Assembly (NCBI RefSeq): GCF_002954445.1
Contig: NZ_MQWA01000001.1
Span: 573,322 to 607,815 of the forward strand
From: Rubritalea profundi
GTDB taxonomy: Bacteria; Verrucomicrobiota; Verrucomicrobiia; Verrucomicrobiales; Akkermansiaceae
Reading direction: 5' to 3'
Length of the DNA stretch: 34,494 bases
Made by a program: the position numbers and the translations under genes. Positions 26,916-34,494 of this stretch are shown here, in pieces; the stretch's first letter is position 1, and every line of letters begins with the position of its first letter. Under the pieces are notes generated by a model. It saw only the letters and a list, made by a program, of their open reading frames with translations, made no database searches and was not told the origin of the DNA.

Positions 26916-27863
26916 ATGATTGTCCTCCACCAAACACTCCGCTCATTATTCGCAACCCTCATTCTCAGCACCACAGCATTCGCCGAGACTCTTAGTGCTG
27001 AATCATCATCTCAAGAAAAACTAACAGAAGACCTTTTCACCTCCAAAAACTCTGAGGAATTTAACCAAGCACTCGCGCTGGCCACTCAAGCAAAAATCCC
27101 TAAACAAACTCTCCTCGAAGCGCGTTTCATCTACCATGTTGATCAAGCCGACAACCACGCCCTAGCGGAACTTTCCAGAGAACTACTTCCTCTCCAAGAT
27201 TCTTTCAATTCACAGCTCTCACAAATCTTCACGCTCGAGGATGATTGGAAAGCCATCGTAAAATACACCCAGGCTCTAGCCAACCTAGAACAAGGAAACG
27301 CCCAAGCATTCGAGGACAACATTAAAGAAGCTTTTTGGCTCAGCCCACGCCAAGCCTCAGCCTTCGCCCCACATGTTGAACAGTTCAAACTCGAGCTCGC
27401 TATGAAGTCTGTAAAAATCGACTCAGAGCTCACTCAATCAAACCTTTTAGTTTCTCAGAATGAAAAAATAATAGAGCCTAAAAAGGACATCAACATCCTG
27501 TTCTTTTGGTCACCGTGGAGCAGGGAGTTCACTGAAACAGTGGATGACTTCACAGCTCTTTGCTCCGTTGCTAAAAAACACGATATCCTGATCCGCACCA
27601 TTATCGCGGAACAATCAAATGAGGTAAACCAAGACGCCATTAGCTTCATAAAAGAGTCAAAACTCAAAGACTCGGCACTCTGGCTAAAAGAAGATCCAGC
27701 CCTCCATTTATCAACGACTCTGCGCATACAATCGATCCCCACCGTCGTCCTCATAGATAAAAACGGAAAAGTACAATTCAACGGCCACCCCGCATCTCCA
27801 ACATTCTGGACAACTCTGAAGAAATTCCTCCCAAATGCCAAACGCCCCCAATCGGAGCGCTGA
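26916..27863 (+). CDS. Secreted thioredoxin-fold protein lacking the CXXC cysteines
   Basis: The 315-residue product has a signal peptide (LFATLILSTTAFAET). Residues about 30-185 are helical and of unknown family. Residues about 190-310 form a TlpA-like thioredoxin fold: NILFFWSPWSREF, a cis-proline block SIPTVVLIDKNGKV with Pro275, and a terminal helix. The active site, normally W-C-x-x-C, reads WSPWS (198-202), so both cysteines are replaced and it cannot be an ordinary thiol oxidoreductase. A binding or chaperone role is possible. ATG 26916 is chosen because the earlier in-frame GTG lies inside the preceding terminator. The gene ends 20 bases from the convergent prepilin peptidase gene. 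Confidence 0.8.
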   Translation: MIVLHQTLRSLFATLILSTTAFAETLSAESSSQEKLTEDLFTSKNSEEFNQALALATQAKIPKQTLLEARFIYHVDQADNHALAELSRELLPLQDSFNSQLSQIFTLEDDWKAIVKYTQALANLEQGNAQAFEDNIKEAFWLSPRQASAFAPHVEQFKLELAMKSVKIDSELTQSNLLVSQNEKIIEPKKDINILFFWSPWSREFTETVDDFTALCSVAKKHDILIRTIIAEQSNEVNQDAISFIKESKLKDSALWLKEDPALHLSTTLRIQSIPTVVLIDKNGKVQFNGHPASPTFWTTLKKFLPNAKRPQSER

Positions 27864-27883
27864 GCCCCAGCTCGGCAGCAACT

Positions 27884-28987
27884 TCACACTCCCATAGTCT
27901 GAAGATACCATTGCCAGATATCTTGTCCCCAGAACACCCAGAAAAGAGCTCCAGCGATGATGCTTGGACCAAATGGCATCACCTTCCCGAAACCTAGTCG
28001 GTTAAACAGCGCCCAAACAATACTCACTAGACAAGCTGCAAATATTGTAAGTAACAACGACGCTGGCCCAAAACAAGCACCCAGCATTCCCAACAAATCC
28101 ACATCCCCCATGCCCATCGCCTCCCTTGGCACCACAGCCTTACGCGCCTTACCATCCAATGAGCTTAATTTTTCAATAGGAAACACCTCGCCATCAATCG
28201 TGACTTCATTCTCGCGGATAACCACAGTCTCCACCTTTTTCTCAATACCATCCACGCGGACAAATTCAAGATCCTCGATCAAAAGCTTATCAGTCTTACG
28301 GAAAAAAATGTCTGACCAGCCAATGACTTCTTCACCGAAGACAAAACACAATTCCTCTTCATCTGATTCTGGCTCTTTCAGTCTCCAATCGGTCTGCTCT
28401 TCGTAAGCATAGGACTGCTTTCCAAAAGCAAGTTTACCTAACAAAACAACGAACCAAAGACTGACCCATCCTATCGCAAAACCAAAGCCAGACTTCAGCA
28501 AACTACGAGTCCATTCCGTTTCACCCCAAAACTCCGGGTGCCAGGCAGCCATCGCCAAACCCAGAATTGTCCCCGCAATAGTCAACTGCCGAGGAATCAC
28601 CATCAGCTCAATATCAATAGCTGAGATCGCAATAAGAACCGAACTCAACAGCATGAAAAAGACTGCCACCGATGGATCATCAAAATAAAACCAGCATCCC
28701 ACCCAGACCAACGCAGTCAGCAACTCCACAACAAAATAACGTACAGGTATCGAACAATCACATTCGGCACACTTGCCACGCTGTACCAACCAAGTCACTA
28801 AAGGGATGTTCCGCCACATCGGGATCGGGTTTTTACACCTCGGACAAAAACTGCGTTTCGGAGTATTCACTGACAATCCACGAGGCAGCCTGTAGATTGC
28901 AACATTCAAAAATGAACCTATAGCCGCACCTAAAAGTAAAGCGGTGAATCCATATAATGGGTGTGCCCAAGGTAAAAGGAATGTCAT
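27884..28987 (-). CDS. Prepilin peptidase (A24 aspartic protease) with a large internal insert
   Basis: The 367-residue membrane protein cleaves and methylates type IV pilin-like precursors. ATG 28987 is preferred over 29020. The N-terminal methylase-type domain has two CXXC pairs (Cys48/51 in FCPRCKNP, Cys73/76 in KCAECDC). The catalytic aspartates are Asp125 (ISAIDIELMVIPRQ) and Asp295 (MGMGDVDLLGMLG). Between them, residues about 190-288 form a charged, soluble insertion of about 100 residues (YAYEEQTDWRLKEPESDEEE, FVRVDGIEKKVETVVI) not found in the E. coli or Pseudomonas enzymes. No pilin genes are adjacent. It is divergent from the nucleotidyltransferase gene. Confidence 0.92.
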   Translation of the reverse strand: MTFLLPWAHPLYGFTALLLGAAIGSFLNVAIYRLPRGLSVNTPKRSFCPRCKNPIPMWRNIPLVTWLVQRGKCAECDCSIPVRYFVVELLTALVWVGCWFYFDDPSVAVFFMLLSSVLIAISAIDIELMVIPRQLTIAGTILGLAMAAWHPEFWGETEWTRSLLKSGFGFAIGWVSLWFVVLLGKLAFGKQSYAYEEQTDWRLKEPESDEEELCFVFGEEVIGWSDIFFRKTDKLLIEDLEFVRVDGIEKKVETVVIRENEVTIDGEVFPIEKLSSLDGKARKAVVPREAMGMGDVDLLGMLGACFGPASLLLTIFAACLVSIVWALFNRLGFGKVMPFGPSIIAGALFWVFWGQDIWQWYLQTMGV

Positions 28988-29064
28988 AGTCTCGATATTC
29001 AAACTCGACAAACTGAGCAAGCAATCCCCAAATGACCTAAGTACAAAATTTCTTTACCTAAACC

Positions 29065-30378
29065 ATGCCTAACCTTCTCAAAGCTGCTCAAAAAATAGCA
29101 CAAACACTTCACCAGGCAGGACACACATGCTACTTCACTGGCGGATGCGTGCGGGACTCATTGCTCAATAAATCCCCAAAGGACTTCGACATCGCCACCT
29201 CAGCGACTCCCAAACAAGTTCGCAAACTTTTTCCAAAGTCAGATTCCATCGGAGCACACTTTGGCGTGATCCTCGTCAGAGTTCACGGTCTAGCGTTTGA
29301 AGTAGCCACATTCCGCACTGATGGCACTTACACCGATAACAGACGACCTAACTCGGTAACCTTCTCTTCACCACAGGAAGATGCATCTCGACGTGATTTT
29401 ACAGTCAATGGACTTTTCCAAGAGCCCCTTACCGGTGAGATTATAGATTTCGTCAACGGCTCAGCGGATATCGACCAGAAAATAATCCGGGCCATTGGCA
29501 ATCCCGTCGACCGATTTCAGGAAGATGCCCTGCGTCTGATGCGTGCCATTCGCTTTGCCACAAAGCTCGATTTCGAAATTGAACCAGCTACATGGGAGGC
29601 CATTTGTGAAAATGCTCACTTGTTAGAGCATATAGCGATCGAGCGTATTCAAGCTGAGTTCAACCAAATCCTAGTCCACAAAGACCGCGCCCGAGGTCTT
29701 GATTTGATGGTCCAATCTGGCCTCATCCGCCACTGCATACCCGAAGTTTTAGACCTACAAGGCTGTGAGCAACCACCGCAATTCCACCCAGAAGGCGACG
29801 TCTATGTGCACACTAAAATAATGTTAAACATGCTCAGCGGCGAACCCTCCCTCGAACTTTGCCTAGCTGTACTTTTACATGACATTGGTAAGCCCTCCAC
29901 CTATAGCTACAATCCAGAGGAAGACCGCATTCGCTTTAGTGGGCATGACCAAGTAGGAGCCGAAATGGCTGAAGTCATCCTCAAGCGACTCAAGTATTCT
30001 AACAAAACGATCGAAGAAGTCTGTGCAATGGTAAAAAATCACATGAATTTTATGAATGTCCGCTTCATGAAAACTTCAAAAGTGAAACGCTTCATGGCGC
30101 GCCCTACCTACCAACAAGAGATGGAACTCCACCGCGTAGACTGCGGCAGTAGCAACGGCATTACTGAGAACTATGATTTCCTTCGCGCCAAGGAACAGGA
30201 ATTTGCAGCCGAGCCACTCATCCCACCTCCACTCATCTCCGGCAAAGATCTAATCTCACTAGGCTACCCTCCGGGACCAGACTTTAAGCCCATCATAGAG
30301 GCCATCCAGAACGAACAACTCGAAGGCAAACTTAGCACTAAAGAACAAGCTATCGCTTGGCTCTCTGAAAACTATTAA
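29065..30378 (+). CDS. cca: CCA tRNA nucleotidyltransferase / poly(A) polymerase family, with HD domain
   Basis: The 437-residue product has the class II nucleotidyltransferase head: FTGGCVRDSLL, DFDIAT with the two metal aspartates, then RRDFTVNGLF and ALRLMRAIRFATKLDF. An HD-type phosphohydrolase motif follows in the C-terminal half (LLHDIGKPSTY). It either adds CCA to tRNA ends or polyadenylates RNA; these two families are hard to separate by eye. The start MPNLLKAAQKIAQTLHQAGH is the usual first helix. Its stop overlaps that of the convergent lspA by 4 bases (TTAA). Confidence 0.9.
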   Translation: MPNLLKAAQKIAQTLHQAGHTCYFTGGCVRDSLLNKSPKDFDIATSATPKQVRKLFPKSDSIGAHFGVILVRVHGLAFEVATFRTDGTYTDNRRPNSVTFSSPQEDASRRDFTVNGLFQEPLTGEIIDFVNGSADIDQKIIRAIGNPVDRFQEDALRLMRAIRFATKLDFEIEPATWEAICENAHLLEHIAIERIQAEFNQILVHKDRARGLDLMVQSGLIRHCIPEVLDLQGCEQPPQFHPEGDVYVHTKIMLNMLSGEPSLELCLAVLLHDIGKPSTYSYNPEEDRIRFSGHDQVGAEMAEVILKRLKYSNKTIEEVCAMVKNHMNFMNVRFMKTSKVKRFMARPTYQQEMELHRVDCGSSNGITENYDFLRAKEQEFAAEPLIPPPLISGKDLISLGYPPGPDFKPIIEAIQNEQLEGKLSTKEQAIAWLSENY

Positions 30379-31019
30379 CCCTCCACACTATCCTTCTTTT
30401 CCTCAGCCTTGAATGCAGAAAGAAACAGAAGGCTAGCGGCAATACAGATACAGCTATCAGCCACGTTGAATGAAGGCCAACGGTAGTCAATAAAGGGAAT
30501 CGTTACATCAATAAAATCTACAACGTACCCTTCACTTAGCCGGGTCCAAAAGCTTTCCCCCTCATAGCCCTTCAAAAAGAATCCCTGAGTCAATCGGTCA
30601 ATCAAATTGCCAATCACACCAGCAACCAACAGAGGCGCAGACCACTTGGCAATACCCACGAAAACGCCTTTTCTCCAAAGCACGCTGACAACAATCAACG
30701 CGACAAATGGCACAATCAGAAAAACTACCGGAGCCCATGCGCTACCATTGCCAAAGCCAAAGGCAACTCCTTGGTTGTGCACTCTGCTGATGTTAAATAT
30801 TCCGTCGATCACGGGGATCGTATCGACATGATTACTAGCCAACCAATACTTTCCTTGAAATTCCCCACGGGGGAGGAAGTATGGGTACTCTTGGATTGGT
30901 AGATAGGGTTGCTTAAAGTTAAAGACAACCCACCATTTTGTGATCTGATCGATCACAACCAATGGCAATGAAATCTTCAATAGCAATGGAATCAAACGCG
31001 ACATGCTGGAAACCTGCAC
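30375..31019 (-). CDS. lspA: Lipoprotein signal peptidase (signal peptidase II)
   Basis: The 214-residue membrane protein removes signal peptides from diacylglyceryl-modified prolipoproteins. The catalytic aspartates are Asp141 (GNLIDRL) and Asp188 (FNVADSC), with HNQGVAFGF as the usual periplasmic motif. It is longer than the common 160-170 residues because of an insert after the first membrane segment (KQPYLPIQEYPYFLPRGEFQ) and one before the second Asp (FFLKGYEGESFWTRLSEGY). Start M1 or M6 is uncertain. It follows trhO by 21 bases; lnt lies just upstream, so two lipoprotein-maturation enzymes share the run. Confidence 0.93.
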   Translation of the reverse strand: MQVSSMSRLIPLLLKISLPLVVIDQITKWWVVFNFKQPYLPIQEYPYFLPRGEFQGKYWLASNHVDTIPVIDGIFNISRVHNQGVAFGFGNGSAWAPVVFLIVPFVALIVVSVLWRKGVFVGIAKWSAPLLVAGVIGNLIDRLTQGFFLKGYEGESFWTRLSEGYVVDFIDVTIPFIDYRWPSFNVADSCICIAASLLFLSAFKAEEKKDSVEG

Positions 31020-31040
31020 AGCTGAGCAAAAAGGTAAAGC

Positions 31041-31949
31041 TTACTTCACTACTCCTTCGTATTTCACAGTGTAAACTGCACGGCATGCATCAGAGCAACA
31101 ACGCTTACTTTCCGCCTCACAAGCTTCGCAGCAGAAGTGCTGGGCATTGCACTCCTTGTTCCTACAGTTAACATAGCGCTCACTCGGACCACCGCAACTA
31201 ACACAGTGAGACACCACCTCTGGGTTCACGTGGTTGACTGGCACCCCGATGCGCTCATCAAATACATAACACTGACCATCGAAATCTTCACCTTTAACCT
31301 CAGGATCTTTACCGTACTTAACGATTCCTCCATGGAGTTGGCTTACATTTTCGAAACCTTCTTTAACTAAGAAACCACTAAACTTCTCGCAGCGAATTCC
31401 GCCAGTGCAATAAGTTAAAATCTTCTTTCCCTCAAACTTCTCGCGGTTATGACGAATCCACTCAGGCAAGTCACGGAATGCTGGAACCGGTGGACGTATG
31501 GAATTTTTAAATCGCCCCAGATCCCACTCGTAATCATTACGTGCATCGATGATCACCGCATTAGGGTCCTTGATTGCTTCACACCATTCCTTTGGCTCCA
31601 TATAATTACCGGTGCAATCATTTGGAGAAAAATCATCATCACCTAGAGCTAATGTCACAATCTCTTCACGCGCTTTGATCGAGAGCTTGGGGAACACATG
31701 ATCTTGCTCAGCATCGATCTTGAACTCGATAGCTGAGGTCAAATCGTCATTCTCCATTGCTTTCTTATACTTTTGGCAATTCTCAGTCGTCCCGGAAAGA
31801 GTTCCATTGATCCCCTCTTTACCGACGATGATTCGCCCCCTCAACTCAAGCTCTTCACAGAGCTTGCGATGGGAATCGCGGTACGTCTCTGGATTTTCTA
31901 TTTCGACATAGAGGTAGTAAAGAAGGACTTGATACGGAGCGTCTTGCAT
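31041..31949 (-). CDS. trhO: tRNA uridine(34) hydroxylase, rhodanese-related
   Basis: The 302-residue product matches TrhO (YceA). It hydroxylates uridine 34 of certain tRNAs at carbon 5. An N-terminal acylphosphatase-like domain (LLYYLYVEIENP, GKEGINGTLSG) precedes the rhodanese domain with the active Cys181 in LTYCTGGIRCEK. The C-terminal zinc-binding region has many cysteines (CVSCGGPSERYVNCRNKEC and CCEACEAESKRCCSDAC). The family's usual length is about 300-350. It lies between lnt (31 bases upstream) and lspA (21 bases downstream), probably co-transcribed. Confidence 0.94.
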   Translation of the reverse strand: MQDAPYQVLLYYLYVEIENPETYRDSHRKLCEELELRGRIIVGKEGINGTLSGTTENCQKYKKAMENDDLTSAIEFKIDAEQDHVFPKLSIKAREEIVTLALGDDDFSPNDCTGNYMEPKEWCEAIKDPNAVIIDARNDYEWDLGRFKNSIRPPVPAFRDLPEWIRHNREKFEGKKILTYCTGGIRCEKFSGFLVKEGFENVSQLHGGIVKYGKDPEVKGEDFDGQCYVFDERIGVPVNHVNPEVVSHCVSCGGPSERYVNCRNKECNAQHFCCEACEAESKRCCSDACRAVYTVKYEGVVK

Positions 31950-31980
31950 ACGGATTCGGTAGCGTAACCGACTTTGAGAA

Positions 31981-33372
31981 TCAACTCAATTTCCCAAGAC
32001 GCAAGAACAAGATATGCACACCCCTTGCTAGTAAGTAGACAGTCCAAGCACCCGAAATAACCAACATAACCCAAGGAAATAGCCAACCAACACGGGTATA
32101 GACAGTTTCAGAATTTCTCACGGGTAACTTCACACGCATCCAGCCATCCACCATTGGTTCCAGCCTCTGCCGCGGCATCCCATGCGCATCAATCAACTGA
32201 GTAATTCCCGAGCCAGCAGCAACTAACATCCACCGTCCATTCTCAGCAGCTCTATGTCGGAAAAGCTCCGCATGCTGCCAATGCTGACGTTCAGTCCAGC
32301 TCTTAGCATCCAAACTAGGGACTGCGAAAAAAGTAGCTCCATCAGCCGTCATTCTCCTAACCACTCCCTCGTAATCATTATCAAAACAAATCGGTGTTCC
32401 AAACCTCATCCCGCCACTCTCCACCGCCTCAGCTATCTCTCCAGCCCTTCCATCATCAAAAAAATGCACTGGGTGGTTCTTATAATGCACCCCAACCTCC
32501 CCTGTTTCGTTCAGAGTCAGCGCGGTATTATACCAGTAATCCTCGCCCTCAGTACGCGTTCCCACTACAACCACAGCCTTGCGCCTCATAGCTAACTCAG
32601 TCAAGGCCTCCCAAGTATAGCGCGACTCACGCACATCTCGCCCAAATGCATACTCTGGAAATAGAATAATATCCACATCCTCCTCACATTCCTCAATCAT
32701 TCCAAGATAATCTTCTAAGACCCCATCTTCAGACTGCAGAGCTAAGATCCTCACCTTCTTGCCCTCATCACCATTGTCTGGCCTCACCATCAACCAGCTA
32801 CAAATGACTAACACAATCACACCACCTCCCCATTTAGTCAATCCACGTTGACTAAGTAAACTACAGCCAAAAATAATCAAAAAACCCACACCATACACAC
32901 CGACAATTGGAGTCAATAAAGTAGGCCCCAGTCCTACTCCAGGAGTCATCCACGGAAACTTCAGCAGAAACATCTCCGATCTAAAAAATTCTATACCCGT
33001 CCAAAGAACCGCCCCCAAAACAGCCAATCTCAGCGAACCTTTGAAAAGCCTCCCAGCATTGCTAAACAAAAGTCCAAACAAGCCAGTGAAACATGACATC
33101 ACCATAACTAACGGCACTATCATATATGGTGTCGCTGTGAACACCTCAGTCAACCACGATAGAGTTGCCCCATAAAAAATCACCCCATGTAGCACACCAA
33201 TACGCGTAGCGACCTTAGCCGAAGCCCCATTCATTGCTATCAACAATGGCAGCCACGCTACGATCGATAAAAAGTTGAGAGCAAATGGTGGGAAACTCAG
33301 CACTCCTAACAGAGCACTGAGCACAACTAACAAAACCCTCTGAAGCACACTCACATCAGCGATGTTAGACAT
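31981..33372 (-). CDS. lnt: Apolipoprotein N-acyltransferase
   Basis: The 463-residue product has about six N-terminal membrane segments and a nitrilase domain. It adds the third acyl chain to lipoproteins, completing the pathway in which lspA acts before it. The catalytic triad is visible: Glu240 (ILFPEYAFG), Lys298 (VHYKNHPVHFF) and Cys329 (GTPICFDNDYEG). In E. coli the cysteine block is ICYE; here it is ICFD, a conservative change. The early motif GVLSFPPFAL is typical. It is about 45 residues shorter than the E. coli enzyme. ATG 33372 is close to 33 bases from the upstream gene's stop. Confidence 0.92.
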   Translation of the reverse strand: MSNIADVSVLQRVLLVVLSALLGVLSFPPFALNFLSIVAWLPLLIAMNGASAKVATRIGVLHGVIFYGATLSWLTEVFTATPYMIVPLVMVMSCFTGLFGLLFSNAGRLFKGSLRLAVLGAVLWTGIEFFRSEMFLLKFPWMTPGVGLGPTLLTPIVGVYGVGFLIIFGCSLLSQRGLTKWGGGVIVLVICSWLMVRPDNGDEGKKVRILALQSEDGVLEDYLGMIEECEEDVDIILFPEYAFGRDVRESRYTWEALTELAMRRKAVVVVGTRTEGEDYWYNTALTLNETGEVGVHYKNHPVHFFDDGRAGEIAEAVESGGMRFGTPICFDNDYEGVVRRMTADGATFFAVPSLDAKSWTERQHWQHAELFRHRAAENGRWMLVAAGSGITQLIDAHGMPRQRLEPMVDGWMRVKLPVRNSETVYTRVGWLFPWVMLVISGAWTVYLLARGVHILFLRLGKLS

Positions 33373-33405
33373 CGCCGCTGTGGATTACTAGAGAAATTCA
33401 CGCAA

Positions 33406-34383
33406 CTATAGCTCAGCCGTGACACCAATATTGTGAGCCTCTGTGGCTTTGATCACCTCAGCCGAGCACACGAGATCCTGAACCGCATTTCCTACAGATT
33501 TAAAAACTGTCGGTTTCTGTTGTAGCTCTGGCGCGTTTAGCAACTCCCCAATCTCAGGCGGATTGTAATCATCACCAACTAAGCCTGCGTCGCGCATAAG
33601 ACAAATCTCCCCCGCCTCTTTCAAACAAGCAGCCCTCTGATCAACAATCACTGTCGAATTCAGTAAAGTTTCAGCAGAAATCTCAGTCCGCTTTGGCCCA
33701 AGTGAGCCAATAGCATTCACATGCACGTCATCTCCAATTTCATCCCACTCAAACACAGCTTCAGGGCTAGTCGTCGCAGCAGTGATAACATCACACCGCT
33801 TAAGTACCTTTCGATCCGGATTGGCGACTAACTCGCAGCCACCTGCAATATCTACATTCTCACGACAAAAACGTTCCGCGTTCTCAGGATTACGAGAAAA
33901 TACATAAACCGTTTCAAATGCTCGCGCACACAGCATAGCCTCCAACTGGTGACGTGATTGCCCGCCAGTACCAAATAAGGCTGCTACTTTAGCCTCTTTC
34001 TTCGCAAATAGTTCGGTCGCCAAACCCGTTGCTGCCCCAGTCCGTAACGAGGTCAAATACCCAGCTTCCAGAATTGCCACCGGCATTCCGGTCTCAGCAC
34101 GATTTACCACAATAATTCCAGGAGTCACGGGAAGCCCCTTCTCTACATTTCCAGGAAACACAGAAACAACCTTCACACAAAAAATTCCTGAGGCTCCAGA
34201 ATACGCAGGCTTATAAAGTACCGTGCCGTCCTCATTGACCAAAGCCGTTCGCAGCGGGCTGTCCACCGTCCCAGCACTCAATTCAGCATAAGCATCACCC
34301 ATCAACTCAATCACTCTCGGCATTTTTAAAACCGAAGCAATCACCCCTTGGTCAATCAATTTCACATTCATGTAGAAAGCCAT
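33406..34383 (-). CDS. Ornithine cyclodeaminase / mu-crystallin family NAD(P) enzyme
   Basis: The 325-residue product has the family's Rossmann motif (LFGTGGQSRHQLEAM), the N-terminal AYSGASGIFCVKVVSVFP with the conserved Lys, and the TSLRTGAATGLATELFAKKE block. Members include ornithine cyclodeaminase, alanine dehydrogenase, ketimine reductase and tauropine-type enzymes; the substrate cannot be assigned from sequence alone. ATG 34383 and an in-frame ATG four codons on (MNVKLIDQG) are both possible starts. It is the first complete gene of the minus-strand run leading into lnt-trhO-lspA. Confidence 0.88.
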   Translation of the reverse strand: MAFYMNVKLIDQGVIASVLKMPRVIELMGDAYAELSAGTVDSPLRTALVNEDGTVLYKPAYSGASGIFCVKVVSVFPGNVEKGLPVTPGIIVVNRAETGMPVAILEAGYLTSLRTGAATGLATELFAKKEAKVAALFGTGGQSRHQLEAMLCARAFETVYVFSRNPENAERFCRENVDIAGGCELVANPDRKVLKRCDVITAATTSPEAVFEWDEIGDDVHVNAIGSLGPKRTEISAETLLNSTVIVDQRAACLKEAGEICLMRDAGLVGDDYNPPEIGELLNAPELQQKPTVFKSVGNAVQDLVCSAEVIKATEAHNIGVTAEL

Positions 34384-34409
34384 ATGCCAGTCTCAGTCGC
34401 CTAAAAAGC

Positions 34410-34493
34410 CTAGAATTCTCCAACCACAAGGTTTATCACTTTATCCTTTATCCTCTCACCTGTCTCCTCCAGCGCTAGCTGAGTCAGACACCC
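34410..34493 (-). CDS. C-terminal end of an unidentified gene (5' part outside window)
   Basis: A minus-strand frame enters from the right edge and ends at TAG 34410-34412. It reads LTQLALEETGERIKDK followed by VINLVVGEF, a plausible amphipathic end with no stops. It would lie 26 bases upstream of the ornithine cyclodeaminase-like gene in the same direction. Too little is visible to name it. Confidence 0.4.
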   Translation of the reverse strand, partial: GCLTQLALEETGERIKDKVINLVVGEF

Positions 34494-34494
34494 T

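Overview
The window looks like a chromosomal segment of a member of the Verrucomicrobiota, probably close to the Rubritalea/Akkermansia side of the phylum. The basis is inference from gene content: a giant secreted multi-haem cytochrome of the kind abundant in the PVC superphylum, an orphan PEP-CTERM-like tail, a prepilin peptidase with a large insert, a monomeric isocitrate dehydrogenase, and weak or absent Shine-Dalgarno sequences. No rRNA, confident tRNA, CRISPR, phage or IS element was found.

Left part (1-10,300, almost all minus strand): a 1388+ residue tetra-haem secreted protein running off the left edge; a secreted Sel1-repeat gene broken by two in-frame stops; a gene-poor stretch with the tail and terminator of a lost PEP-CTERM-like protein; a GMC oxidoreductase with its Tat-exported subunit-3 partner; and a CorA-like membrane protein gene broken by one in-frame TAG.

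Middle (10,400-22,300): the highly expressed-looking monomeric icd; a Phd/VapC-type toxin-antitoxin pair bracketed by two related terminator hairpins; an unknown membrane protein; a SirB1-like protein and an alpha/beta hydrolase translationally coupled by GTGA; then a minus-strand run of rhomboid protease, secG with a repetitive acidic tail, panD, pdxA, a small zinc-ribbon protein and rpsT with tandem terminators; and a processive family-2 glycosyltransferase followed by an L,D-transpeptidase lipoprotein.

Right part (22,400-34,494): a secreted protein of unknown function with a one-base frameshift; a hydroxyacid dehydrogenase whose end is frameshifted so that it runs into ygfZ and mimics a fusion; ygfZ-sufE-tatD (the first two linked to iron-sulphur cluster work); a LysM lipoprotein; a secreted thioredoxin-fold protein lacking the active-site cysteines; prepilin peptidase; tRNA nucleotidyltransferase; and a minus-strand lnt-trhO-lspA run combining lipoprotein maturation with tRNA modification, preceded by an ornithine cyclodeaminase-like gene and the last codons of one more gene.

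The most striking feature is the concentration of lesions: three in-frame stops in two genes and two single-base deletions in two more, within 34 kb, each with the downstream reading frame still clearly coding. Because TAG, TAA and TGA all end intact genes here, global stop-codon reassignment is unlikely. The choices are recent gene decay, sequence error, or local readthrough.
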